DNA of 64,000 bases, from assembly GCF_020171805.1 (NCBI RefSeq), contig NZ_JAIVAF010000005.1:62001-126000 (forward strand). The letters are read 5' to 3'. The stretch comes from Guptibacillus algicola. Its GTDB lineage: Bacteria > Bacillota > Bacilli > Bacillales > Guptibacillaceae. Each line of letters starts with the position of its first letter. Positions within the stretch are counted from its first letter, which is position 1. Position numbers and translations under genes: made by a program. The notes under the pieces were generated by a model, which was not told the origin of the DNA, searched no databases, and saw nothing but the letters and a program-made list of their open reading frames with translations. This document shows, piece by piece, positions 15,354 through 23,369 of the stretch.

Positions 15354-17222
15354 GTGGTAGATTCAATTTTGTTTAATATTATGCTTGTTGGCGTCCTCGG
15401 TGTATTTTCACAGTGGTTTGCATGGCGATTTAACATGCCAGCCATCGTAGTGATGTCAATAATCGGTCTGCTTGTGGGTCCGATCTTTGGTATATTACAT
15501 CCCGATAACGTGTTTGGTGATCTATTTGATCCGTTTGTTTCTATCGCAGTCGCTATTATTTTATTTGAAGGAAGTTTGAATTTAGATTTTCGTGAAATAA
15601 AGGGGCTAGGTAGACCGGTTGGAAGAATCGTCACAGCCGGGGCATTTCTCGCATGGTTACTTGGATCACTGTCAGCCCATTATGTAGCTGGACTATCGTG
15701 GGGAGTTGCCTTCGTTATAGGAGGACTTTTCATTGTGACCGGTCCAACGGTTATCCTTCCGCTATTAAGACAGGCAAAGCTTAAGCCAAGGCCAGCTAAG
15801 ATATTAAAATGGGAAGGAATCATCGTAGATCCGCTCGGTGCACTACTTGCGGTATTTGCGTTTGAAATCATCAAGTTTCTTCAATTTGAAGAAGCTACGC
15901 CAACTGTACTTCTTCTCTTCTTCCTAGCATCACTGTTCGCGACACTATTCGGGTTCTTATGCGGACGTGGAATAGGGTGGATGTTCGAGAAGGGGTACGT
16001 TCCTGAATTCTTGAAATCTCCGGTTGTATTCGGTGTCGTTATTCTGTGTTTTGCCGTAGCGGATGAAATCGCACACGAAACAGGATTACTGGCAGTAACG
16101 GCAATGGGGATTACGATTGCCAATATGCATATCTCGTCGATCGATGATATGAGGCACTTTAAAGAGAATATTTCTGTTTTATTGATCTCAACAATCTTTA
16201 TCATGCTAACGGCATCGCTATCTGTTGAAACACTGTTAGAAATATTCCAGTGGCAAATCTTAGCGTTTGTATTATTGATGCTCTTTATCGTAAGACCTCT
16301 TTCCATCTGGCTGTCCACGATTGGGACCGATCTCTCCTGGCAGGAGAAAACCCTTGTCGGGTGGATTGCACCGCGAGGTATCGTAGCCTTAACAGTTGCA
16401 AGTTACTTTGCGAGCGTCCTTCTTGAAGCAGGATTTGAAGATGCGAAGATATTGATTTCACTTACATTTGCGCTCGTATTTGCGACAGTTGTTGTCCATG
16501 GGTTCTCCATTCGATGGACAGCTGAAAAACTAAATCTCGCAAGTGATGAGCAGCCAGGTGTGGTCATTGTTGGAGGAAGCTCCTTCAGTACCGCTCTTTC
16601 ACGCACGCTTCAGCAGCTGAAAATACCTGTGTTAATCACCGATTCGTCATGGAAAAGGTTGATAACAGCTAGAAAAGCAGGGGTTCCTTTTTATCGAGGA
16701 GAAATTCTCTCCGAGCAAACTGAATATCGATTAGATTTGACTCCGTATGAATATATGCTTGCAGCTACTGAACTGGATTCATACAATGCATTAGTTTGCA
16801 CCACGTTTGTTCCAGAAATCGGGAGAAACAATCTATATCAACTCAGCCTAAGAAGTGATAGAGGCGATGATATTGAGGAGCTCGTTCATACAATTGGAGG
16901 ACGGATTGCATTCAAAGAAGGTGCTACGTGGGAACACTTGAATAGAAAAGTAGAAAGTGGCTACGTCCTTCGTAAAACAAACATTACTCAGCAATATAAT
17001 TATGATCAATATTTAGAGGAGATTGATGAAGAAACAGTCCAACTGTTCATCAAGAAACCTTCAGGAAAACTCGACTTCTTCTCACATGACTCAGAGGTAA
17101 GAGGTGAGGCAGGAGATGTTGTTGTTAGTCTAATGCCTCCTAGTAAAGAGTTTAATCGGATTCAACAAAAACTTGAAAAACAACGAAATGAAGAGGATAA
17201 GGTTCAGAACCGTCAGGAATGA
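15354..17222 (+). CDS. Cation:proton antiporter, CPA1 type with C-terminal nucleotide-binding domain
   Basis: A 622-residue membrane protein. About twelve hydrophobic helices occupy residues 1-400, with CPA1 exchanger hallmarks ILFEGSLNLDF, TGPTVILPLLRQ and KWEGIIVDPLGALLAVFAFE. The hydrophilic C-terminal third begins with a Rossmann-like GVVIVGGSSFSTALSRTL and VLITDSSWKRL, resembling a TrkA-N/RCK nucleotide-binding regulatory domain, then a TrkA-C-like end. Such proteins exchange Na+ or K+ for H+ in pH and salt homeostasis; the ion cannot be told from sequence. Start is GTG 15354 after AAGGAGG. It stands alone, and its last codons form part of the terminator. Confidence 0.87.
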   Translation: MVDSILFNIMLVGVLGVFSQWFAWRFNMPAIVVMSIIGLLVGPIFGILHPDNVFGDLFDPFVSIAVAIILFEGSLNLDFREIKGLGRPVGRIVTAGAFLAWLLGSLSAHYVAGLSWGVAFVIGGLFIVTGPTVILPLLRQAKLKPRPAKILKWEGIIVDPLGALLAVFAFEIIKFLQFEEATPTVLLLFFLASLFATLFGFLCGRGIGWMFEKGYVPEFLKSPVVFGVVILCFAVADEIAHETGLLAVTAMGITIANMHISSIDDMRHFKENISVLLISTIFIMLTASLSVETLLEIFQWQILAFVLLMLFIVRPLSIWLSTIGTDLSWQEKTLVGWIAPRGIVALTVASYFASVLLEAGFEDAKILISLTFALVFATVVVHGFSIRWTAEKLNLASDEQPGVVIVGGSSFSTALSRTLQQLKIPVLITDSSWKRLITARKAGVPFYRGEILSEQTEYRLDLTPYEYMLAATELDSYNALVCTTFVPEIGRNNLYQLSLRSDRGDDIEELVHTIGGRIAFKEGATWEHLNRKVESGYVLRKTNITQQYNYDQYLEEIDEETVQLFIKKPSGKLDFFSHDSEVRGEAGDVVVSLMPPSKEFNRIQQKLEKQRNEEDKVQNRQE

Positions 17223-17242
17223 CGGTTTTGAATCTTTTTTTT
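17201..17242 (+). terminator. Terminator overlapping the antiporter stop
   Basis: GGTTCAGAACCGTC pairs with GACGGTTTTGAATC (with wobble) around AGGAAT, followed by eight T. The stop codon lies inside the stem. Confidence 0.9.
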
Positions 17243-17334
17243 AATCAAGAATCCCTAGTCACCTAATCACTTATAGAATGAGGAAAACTACCTTATGGTA
17301 TGCTGATGTAAAGAGAAGGCAGCGGAGGGGTAAT

Positions 17335-18672
17335 ATGTATGATGTCGTTATTATTGGAGCAGGAGTAAGCGCAATCTTTATGGCTCATAAACTTACGGAG
17401 CTACACCCTGATTATAAGATAGTGATGATCGACAAAGGTAAAAAGCTTCATGAGCGTTCTTGTAAAGGTGATGGATGCGGATGTGAAGTGTGTGACCAAT
17501 ACATAGGATTTGCTGGACTAGGAAAATCTGAAGGAAAATTCAACTATACGAATGACTTTGGAGGTAATCTTGGTCTGAAGGTTGGAAGTGAGCAAGCCAT
17601 GAAGCTTATGGAGCAAGTAGATGAGCTGATCTGTACGTATGGAGGAAATGCTGTAGAGAGTTATCGTACCCATAATCCCCAATTAGCTGAAGAAGCTGAA
17701 CAACATGGTCTAAAAGTGCTGACAACTACTGTTAGGCATCTAGGAACAAAACGATCAACTGAAGTTTTCCAAAACATATATGACTATTTGAAAAGTAAAA
17801 TTGATTTCGTATTTGAAGCTGATGTGATAGAAGTTACTAAGCATAATGAGTTTTTTATCAAAACGAGTCGAGGAACCTTCCACTCGGATAAAGTTGTGTT
17901 CGGAACTGGCAGTAGTGGTAGTGAATGGATGTTGGAAAAGGGTGAGACGTTGGGATTGAAGCCTGGTCCTTCTCGTGTTGACTTAGGTATTCGCGTTGAG
18001 ATGAGAGGAGATCAGCTTCAGCATATTCTAAAGGAAACCTTTGAAACGAAGCTTTATGTAAAAGGATCTACTTATGAAGCTACGACATATTGCATGAATC
18101 CAAACGGTCGTATCATTCGGAAGTTTCAACATGGCCTCGTGATGGCGGATGGTCAGAATCAACGTGAAAAAGGGTTGAGCAATAACCTCAATTTCACTCT
18201 GTTCGTGCCTTCGTTTTTTAAATCCAAACATGAAGCAGATGAATTTGCCAAGCGTATCATTGGTGGAATTAATCGAGGGAGAGACCGAATCGTTGTACAG
18301 CGTCTTGAAGATTTGCATAATAGCGTCGAAACGGATGATCAAAAGCTAATGCGTAACAGGATCAAACCAACACTGTCAGCAGAACCAGGGATTCTGAATG
18401 AAGAAGTTCCTAGTAAGTATGTAACGGCCATACAAGAATTCTTACGGTCATTAGAGAGTCTTCTTGGTGAGACGATCGATCCCGATACACTACTTTATGG
18501 AATGGACGGTAAATTTTATGAGCCAAAAATCAAAACAAACCGCTGGTTTCAAACAGAGGTGGACGGCCTATATTTAATCGGTGATTGTTCAGGGGAAACA
18601 CATTCACTGTCGCAGGCAGCAGCAAGTGGTCTGTATACAGCGGAACATATATCAAAGACCGGCCAAAATTAG
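17335..18672 (+). CDS. FAD-dependent dehydrogenase of the COG2509 type
   Basis: A 445-residue flavoprotein with an N-terminal FAD-binding VVIIGAGVSAIFMAHKL, a cysteine cluster at C43, C48, C50 and C53 (SCKGDGCGCEVC) followed by GFAGLGKSEGKFNY, and the C-terminal FAD contact YLIGDCSGETHSLSQAAASG. The cluster followed by GF-G-G--S-GK is the pattern of the uncharacterised COG2509 dehydrogenases, where the cysteines may hold metal or Fe-S; the substrate is unknown. Start is ATG 17335 after GGAGGGG; an in-frame ATG at 17278 has no ribosome site. Monocistronic. Its stop lies within a hairpin that is duplicated 0.5 kb further on. Confidence 0.82.
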   Translation: MYDVVIIGAGVSAIFMAHKLTELHPDYKIVMIDKGKKLHERSCKGDGCGCEVCDQYIGFAGLGKSEGKFNYTNDFGGNLGLKVGSEQAMKLMEQVDELICTYGGNAVESYRTHNPQLAEEAEQHGLKVLTTTVRHLGTKRSTEVFQNIYDYLKSKIDFVFEADVIEVTKHNEFFIKTSRGTFHSDKVVFGTGSSGSEWMLEKGETLGLKPGPSRVDLGIRVEMRGDQLQHILKETFETKLYVKGSTYEATTYCMNPNGRIIRKFQHGLVMADGQNQREKGLSNNLNFTLFVPSFFKSKHEADEFAKRIIGGINRGRDRIVVQRLEDLHNSVETDDQKLMRNRIKPTLSAEPGILNEEVPSKYVTAIQEFLRSLESLLGETIDPDTLLYGMDGKFYEPKIKTNRWFQTEVDGLYLIGDCSGETHSLSQAAASGLYTAEHISKTGQN

Positions 18673-18686
18673 GCCGGTCTCAGTTT
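18656..18686 (+). terminator. Hairpin at end of the FAD dehydrogenase gene
   Basis: AGACCGGCC and GGCCGGTCT form a 9-bp stem around AAAATTA, followed by CAGTTTGT rather than a clean T-run. The same 25-bp hairpin recurs at 19143-19167 with one base difference in the loop. Confidence 0.65.
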
Positions 18687-18719
18687 GTAGAAAAACCTGA
18701 TTATTGTGTTCCCTATGCC

Positions 18720-18844
18720 GTAGGAGTTTGAATACCACAAGATTCCTGTGGACGAACGCCCGAGCCTCGTCGCGGACAAAAAGCCGTCCACTCCGAGTCT
18801 CGAACGCCCGTTTTCCACGGGGGTCAAGTGGTATTCACTCCTAC
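18720..18844. repeat. Imperfect inverted repeat, MITE-like foldback
   Basis: Left arm GTAGGAGTTTGAATACCAC (18720-18738) and right arm GTGGTATTCACTCCTAC (18828-18844) are inverted copies that differ by a TT insertion. The interior is GC-rich and contains further short complementary pieces (CCTGTGGACG with CGTCCAC; TTTCCACGG). Confidence 0.75.
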
Positions 18845-18972
18845 TAGGTTGCAATCAATCGAAGCAAACGTTCCGACCGATTATAATGAAGTAGTTCTTC
18901 GCTTTATTTCTCTGAAGTAATTTACTTTGCTTTTGTCTTGTTTTCAGGAACACATATTAATGTTGATTGGAG

Positions 18973-19096
18973 CGGAAGGATGCTCGACTCCTGCGGGACA
19001 TGCGGGACAGGTGAGACCCCACAGGAGCGTTTTGAAAGCGACGAGGAGACTCACCGCCCGCCCCGCGGAAAGCGAGCATCCTGAAAAGGAAATCAC
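18973..19096 (+). repeat. Dispersed GC-rich foldback core, copy 1
   Basis: Carries GACTCCTGCGGGACA...GGACAGGTGAGACCCC and CTCACCGCCCGCCCCGCGG followed by AAAGCGAGCATCC. Outer arms GGATGCTCG (18978-18986) and CGAGCATCC (19073-19081), and inner arms GGTGAG (19010-19015) and CTCACC (19050-19055), would fold into a long hairpin. The same sequence type is common between genes in Bacillus-related genomes (from memory). Confidence 0.8.
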
Positions 19097-19142
19097 TACC
19101 CTATCGGTGGCGAATGGTCCTTAATACTTTTTCGACAACCTA

Positions 19143-19167
19143 AGACCGGCCAAATTTAGGCCGGTCT
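19143..19167 (-). terminator. Hairpin at end of the MFS gene, duplicate of 18656-18680
   Basis: AGACCGGCC, AAATTTA loop, GGCCGGTCT; on the - strand it is followed by TAGGTTGTCG, so again no strong T-run. Sequence beyond both hairpins is also similar in inverted orientation (AGTTTGTAGAAAAA versus AGGTTGTCGAAAAA). Confidence 0.6.
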
Positions 19168-19173
19168 AATGGA

Positions 19174-20571
19174 TTATGAAACTGGTCGTTCAGACAGTTT
19201 CTTTTCTTTATTTAATCGGAATTTCAAGGTGAATACACTCAAAGCCACTAAAGCGATAAGACTTAAACCGATATAGAGATTACTATAGATAAGGTTGTCT
19301 CCTAATTTAGAGAGTGGATTGAGCGATAAGGACACGTTAGACATGTCCAGCAGGCGACCAAAAATAGCTGAACTAAAGGCGCCAGCCATAAAGTTGAGTA
19401 AGTTGAAAACTCCCATTCCAACGCCGTTTTGGTGATCAGGTAAAATCGTCGAAATCAAATCGGCAGTTGAACTTTGAATAAGAGGGAACCCAAGATACGC
19501 AATAAGGAGACAAGGTACAATCACCCAAGCTGCGTAGCCTGAAAAGGTCGATATGAAAAAGGTTCCGCTGGCGATGAGAACCAGTGCAATCCTCACAACG
19601 GTCGTAGCACCCTTTTGTTCAATAAGTTTACCGCCAATTTGGCCAATTAACCCGGCAGCCATAGCACCAGGGAACAGGACGAGACCGATGGCTAAAGTCG
19701 ATAGCTCGTTTAAGTCTCTCAACATGATTGGTATAACGAAAATCAGACCGAAGAGTGCAGAAGTCCCGAGAAAGCTTGTAAGTGCTGTGATTGTGTATTT
19801 TGTATTTTTTAAAATGAGTGGATCGATAAACGGTTTATCGATTGTGAATGTCCTGTAAAGAAACACTCCAAATAATACTACGAATGATACAAGTAAGTAC
19901 CAGAAGAAAGTAGTAATATAGATGAGCAATGCTGCTACTGAAGCAGCCATCAATAACGCTCCAGGTATATCGACTGTGCCTTTTCGTTTTTCTTCATGAG
20001 GTAACCATTTACGAAACAATGGAATAGCAAAAATTGTTGCTACCGAGAAGAGGAAAAGGAAACGCCAATTCATCGTTCCTCCCACAACACCTCCAATAAT
20101 AGGACCTACACCTGAAGCGAATGCAACAGTTGAGGAGATTAGTCCAAACACTCGACCTTTTTCATTTGGAAGAAAGCGAATGGGAACAATAAATGCTAAA
20201 GCAGGGATCGTGGCGCCACCTGCAGCTTGTAAAAGTCTAGCGAGAAGGAGCGTTTCATAATTCGGCGATATAAAACCAATAAATGCTCCGGTGGCAAAAA
20301 TGGCGATGCCAATCGTGAACAATGTCTTAATAGGATAAATATCTGCAAGCTTTCCATACATAAGTGATCCTATAGCGAAAACTAAAATATATCCTGTTAG
20401 AACCCAGCTTACCTCAGATGGACTTAAGTCAAATGCAGCCGCAATATCGGGAATCGCAACGTTAAACATCGTTCCGTTCATAACGGCAAAGGCAAGAATT
20501 GTACACACCAAGATAATCAGTCGTTTTCTTTCACTTGGTGTGAATTCATTCCCTATATGTGAATCTGGCAT
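19174..20571 (-). CDS. MFS drug-efflux-type transporter, DHA2-like
   Basis: A 465-residue major facilitator protein with around 14 hydrophobic segments, which fits the 14-helix DHA2 drug:H+ antiporters. Motif A-like YGKLADIYPIKTLF follows helix 2, helix 4 has ARLLQAAGGATIPAL, and motif C is SGVGPIIGGVVGG. It resembles the truncated MFS gene at the window start closely enough to be a paralogue. ATG 20571 follows AAGAAGGG. It faces the FAD dehydrogenase across the repeat region and is divergent from the sucrose regulator. Substrate unknown. Confidence 0.9.
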   Translation of the reverse strand: MPDSHIGNEFTPSERKRLIILVCTILAFAVMNGTMFNVAIPDIAAAFDLSPSEVSWVLTGYILVFAIGSLMYGKLADIYPIKTLFTIGIAIFATGAFIGFISPNYETLLLARLLQAAGGATIPALAFIVPIRFLPNEKGRVFGLISSTVAFASGVGPIIGGVVGGTMNWRFLFLFSVATIFAIPLFRKWLPHEEKRKGTVDIPGALLMAASVAALLIYITTFFWYLLVSFVVLFGVFLYRTFTIDKPFIDPLILKNTKYTITALTSFLGTSALFGLIFVIPIMLRDLNELSTLAIGLVLFPGAMAAGLIGQIGGKLIEQKGATTVVRIALVLIASGTFFISTFSGYAAWVIVPCLLIAYLGFPLIQSSTADLISTILPDHQNGVGMGVFNLLNFMAGAFSSAIFGRLLDMSNVSLSLNPLSKLGDNLIYSNLYIGLSLIALVALSVFTLKFRLNKEKKLSERPVS

Positions 20572-20746
20572 GAATACCCTTCTTTCTATTTAGGAACTCG
20601 AAATAATAATGACCCACCTTATAATAGAATGGAACGGTACTGATGTAAATTAACTAGCCTCATGGAAACGATTTTACCAGTTATAGACAAAAAACAGATA
20701 ATCTATTATGATTAGAATGGAAATTCAGGCGGAAGGGGTGAAGAAT

Positions 20747-21733
20747 ATGACGACCATCAAAGATGTAGCAAAACGGGCAGGCGTTTCTAGAACAACCGTA
20801 TCTCGCGTATTAAATGACAATGGCTACGTAAGTCAGGAAGCAAGAGAGCAGGTTTTGAAGGCAGTCCAAGAAATGGGTTATATTCCGAGCGCCCATGCGA
20901 AAACGATGAGGACGAAGCGTTCTGGTGTGATCGGTGTCATTCTTCCAAGGATCAGTACTGAAACTGCAAGTAGAGTGGTCAATGGAATTGAAGAAGAATT
21001 AGCTGATAATGGGTATCAAATCTTACTTACGAATACACAGTTAAAACCAGAGAAAGAAATCGAAAATATTAAGCTCTTAAGAAGCAGACAAGTAGACGGG
21101 ATAATATTACTCGCTACAAATCGCAATCAAGAACTGTTGAACACGATAAATGAAACGAATATTCCTTTTGTAGCTCTTGGACAAGAATTAGAAGGAGTGA
21201 CTTCTGTCATGTATGATGACTATCATGCGTCGTATTCTATTGTAGAGTCACTTATATCTAAAGGTCACGAGCGCATTGGGTTCATTGGTGTACAAGAAAG
21301 TGATCACGCAGTAGGTGTACTTCGTAAAGAGGGGTACAAAGATGCGATGAAGACACATAACCTTACTGTCGATAATAACTGGATTCAGTATGGTGACTTC
21401 ACGTTCGAATCTGGATACGAAGCTGCAGAACGGTTAACGGCATGTGCGGAAATGCCAACTGCTATTTTTGCAGTAACAGACAGAATGGCGATCGGTGCAT
21501 TAGGATGTTTGAGAGAAAGAAACATTCAGGTTCCTGAAGAAATGGCCGTATACGGAATCGGTGCTTCTGATCTTTCAAAACATGTAACACCAGCACTATC
21601 CACTGTTGATTACTTTAATGAAGATGCTGGCCGCCAAACAGCTCAGCTGATCTTACAGCAGTTGAAAGGGAAAACTTTGGAAGACAAAAAAATCAAACTT
21701 AGTTATAGACTTATCGAAAGAGATAGTGTATAG
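20747..21733 (+). CDS. LacI-family repressor, probable sucrose operon regulator
   Basis: A 328-residue LacI/GalR protein. Residues 1-50 form the helix-turn-helix and hinge (TIKDVAKRAGVSRTTVSRVLN, followed by GYIPSAHAKTMR), and the rest is the periplasmic-binding-protein-like sensor with IGVILPRIS, VDGIILLATN and FAVTDRMAIGALGCL. It precedes the sucrose PTS and hydrolase genes in the same orientation, so sucrose-6-phosphate or fructose is the inferred inducer. Start is ATG 20747, 6 nt after GGAAGGGGTG; an in-frame ATG at 20708 has no ribosome site. Two operator-like direct repeats lie just downstream before the PTS gene. Confidence 0.9.
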   Translation: MTTIKDVAKRAGVSRTTVSRVLNDNGYVSQEAREQVLKAVQEMGYIPSAHAKTMRTKRSGVIGVILPRISTETASRVVNGIEEELADNGYQILLTNTQLKPEKEIENIKLLRSRQVDGIILLATNRNQELLNTINETNIPFVALGQELEGVTSVMYDDYHASYSIVESLISKGHERIGFIGVQESDHAVGVLRKEGYKDAMKTHNLTVDNNWIQYGDFTFESGYEAAERLTACAEMPTAIFAVTDRMAIGALGCLRERNIQVPEEMAVYGIGASDLSKHVTPALSTVDYFNEDAGRQTAQLILQQLKGKTLEDKKIKLSYRLIERDSV

Positions 21734-21739
21734 TAGCAA

Positions 21740-21754
21740 ATGAAAACGATGTCA
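21740..21754 (+). promoter_or_regulatory. cre site before the sucrose PTS gene
   Basis: ATGAAAACGATGTCA fits TGWNANCGNTNWCA at every position. It lies 6 nt after the repressor stop. Confidence 0.65.
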
Positions 21755-21769
21755 TATATTTTTTACCGA

Positions 21770-21785
21770 TGTGGAATCGTTCACA
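21770..21785. promoter_or_regulatory. Sucrose repressor operator candidate 1
   Basis: TGTGGAATCGTTCACA is a near-palindrome centred on TCG, in a longer unit ACCGATGTGGAATCG that recurs 89 nt downstream. Confidence 0.6.
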
Positions 21786-21829
21786 CATTAAGCACATATA
21801 GAATTTATTCATAAGAATGTAGCGAGCGT

Positions 21830-21844
21830 TTGAAAGCGTTCGCA
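21830..21844 (+). promoter_or_regulatory. Second cre-like box before the sucrose PTS gene
   Basis: TTGAAAGCGTTCGCA fits TGWNANCGNTNWCA with one mismatch. Confidence 0.5.
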
Positions 21845-21858
21845 TTAAAATGACCGAC

Positions 21859-21874
21859 GTGGAATCGATACCAC
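21859..21874. promoter_or_regulatory. Sucrose repressor operator candidate 2
   Basis: GTGGAATCGATACCAC is a 16-bp palindrome with one mismatched pair. With flanks it repeats candidate 1 (ACCGAYGTGGAATCG, then CACATTAA). It lies 30 nt before the PTS start, suited to blocking transcription. Confidence 0.65.
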
Positions 21875-21904
21875 ATTAATGATAATTAGAAAGGGGCTAG
21901 AAAA

Positions 21905-23299
21905 ATGGCTACTAATCGTGAGATTGCAGAAGAAGTCATTGCAGCCATTGGGGGAGAAGATAATATTCAATCCGTGGCTCATTGTGCGACAAGACTTCGC
22001 ATTATGGTCAAAGACAAGGAGAAAATCGACCAAGAGAGAGTAGAGAATGTTGAGAAAGTAAAAGGCGCATTTTACAACTCTGGTCAATATCAAGTTATTT
22101 TTGGGACAGGTACTGTCAATCGTATTTTTGATGAGGTTTCTGCATTAGGTTTAGCAGAATCAACGAAATCAGAACAAAAAGAAGAAGCGGCGAAACAGGG
22201 AACTGCATTCCAACGTGCGATCAGGGCATTTGGAGACGTCTTTGTTCCAATTATTCCGGCTCTCGTTGCCACTGGGCTATTCATGGGTCTACGCGGACTT
22301 GTTCTTCAAGAAGAAATTCTCGCATTGTTTGGATTAACGCCTGGAGACATTTCAGATAACTTTGTTTTATTCACACAGGTTCTTACAGATACAGCATTTA
22401 TCTTTCTACCAGCACTAGTAGCATGGTCAACGTTTAGGGTCTTCGGCGGGAATCCGACGATTGGACTAGTACTTGGTTTAATGCTTGTAACCCCAGCACT
22501 CCCGAATGCTTGGGAGGTAGCAGCTGGAAATGCTGAGCCTCTTAAATTTCTTGGGTTCATTCCGGTAGTAGGTTACCAGGGTTCTGTTATTCCAGCGTTT
22601 GTTGCTGGTTTAATCGGTGCGAAACTTGAAAAACGTATTCGAAAAATGGTCCCTGAATCATTGGATTTAATCTTAACACCGTTTCTAGTTTTACTGATTA
22701 TGATTACACTATCACTCTTTGCAATTGGACCGATCTTCCACACTGTTGAAGAGTACATTATGGATGGTACAGTCTTTATACTTGATCTTCCATTCGGTTT
22801 AAGTGGATTGATCATTGGATTCTTCCATCAGATTATCGTTATTACGGGTGTTCACCATATCTTTAACTTCCTTGAAATTCAGCTATTTGAGAATCTAGGA
22901 TACAACCCGTTTAACCCGATTATTTCAGCGGCTATAGCTGCTCAAGGTGGTGCAGCACTAGCTGTTGGGTTGAAGACAAAGTCTAAGAAACTTAAAGCTC
23001 TTGCTCTACCTTCATCACTTTCTGCATTCTTAGGGATTACAGAACCAGCGATCTTTGGTGTAAACCTCCGTTACATGAAGCCATTTGTTATGGGACTTAT
23101 CGGGGGAGCAGTTGGAGGTTTCCTTGCTTCGTTATTTAAATTAAAAGCAACGGGCCTTGCTGTAACAGTTATTCCAGGTACTCTACTATTCTTGAACAGT
23201 CAAATTTTCCTTTATATTCTTGTGAACGTAATTGCGATCGCAATCGCATTCGTCCTAACATGGTTATTTGGCTTTAAAGACAGCATGCTAGATAAATAA
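21905..23299 (+). CDS. sacP: Sucrose-type PTS transporter, IIBC component
   Basis: A 464-residue PTS permease with an N-terminal IIB domain (phosphorylated cysteine C27 in VAHCATRLRIMV) and a C-terminal IIC membrane domain of about ten helices, containing GVHHIFNFLEIQ and the GITEPAIFG motif of the glucose superfamily. It imports sucrose with phosphorylation to sucrose-6-phosphate. There is no fused IIA domain, so a IIA from another enzyme (for example the glucose IIA) must supply the phosphate. Trehalose PTS proteins are close relatives; the adjacent GH32 hydrolase decides for sucrose. ATG 21905 follows AAAGGGG. Part of a regulator-transporter-hydrolase operon. Confidence 0.9.
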   Translation: MATNREIAEEVIAAIGGEDNIQSVAHCATRLRIMVKDKEKIDQERVENVEKVKGAFYNSGQYQVIFGTGTVNRIFDEVSALGLAESTKSEQKEEAAKQGTAFQRAIRAFGDVFVPIIPALVATGLFMGLRGLVLQEEILALFGLTPGDISDNFVLFTQVLTDTAFIFLPALVAWSTFRVFGGNPTIGLVLGLMLVTPALPNAWEVAAGNAEPLKFLGFIPVVGYQGSVIPAFVAGLIGAKLEKRIRKMVPESLDLILTPFLVLLIMITLSLFAIGPIFHTVEEYIMDGTVFILDLPFGLSGLIIGFFHQIIVITGVHHIFNFLEIQLFENLGYNPFNPIISAAIAAQGGAALAVGLKTKSKKLKALALPSSLSAFLGITEPAIFGVNLRYMKPFVMGLIGGAVGGFLASLFKLKATGLAVTVIPGTLLFLNSQIFLYILVNVIAIAIAFVLTWLFGFKDSMLDK

Positions 23300-23369
23300 A
23301 TCGAATTTCTGAGGGGGGTCTACCAATGTGGCTCCCCTTTTACAAATATGAACAAGTTAGGTGATCGAT

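Larger units (their letters stand above)
18681..19142 (+). repeat. Gene-free repeat region, composite dispersed element copy 1
   Basis: About 460 bp without a supportable gene between two near-identical hairpins. It holds three parts: a left module beginning AGTTTGTAGAAAAACC that recurs at 39649; a ~125-bp foldback with arms at 18720-18738 and 18828-18844; and a GC-rich core at 18973-19096 that recurs at 39854-39978. The part at 18850-18960 is AT-rich and shows nothing I can name. No transposase or target duplication is visible. Confidence 0.75.

Noticed and set aside
18681-19142. Small open frames inside the repeat block (for example 18927-19124)
   Set aside because: GC-rich foldback DNA gives chance frames; the translations are Arg/Ala/Gly/Pro-rich without starts or homology, and the second copy does not preserve them.
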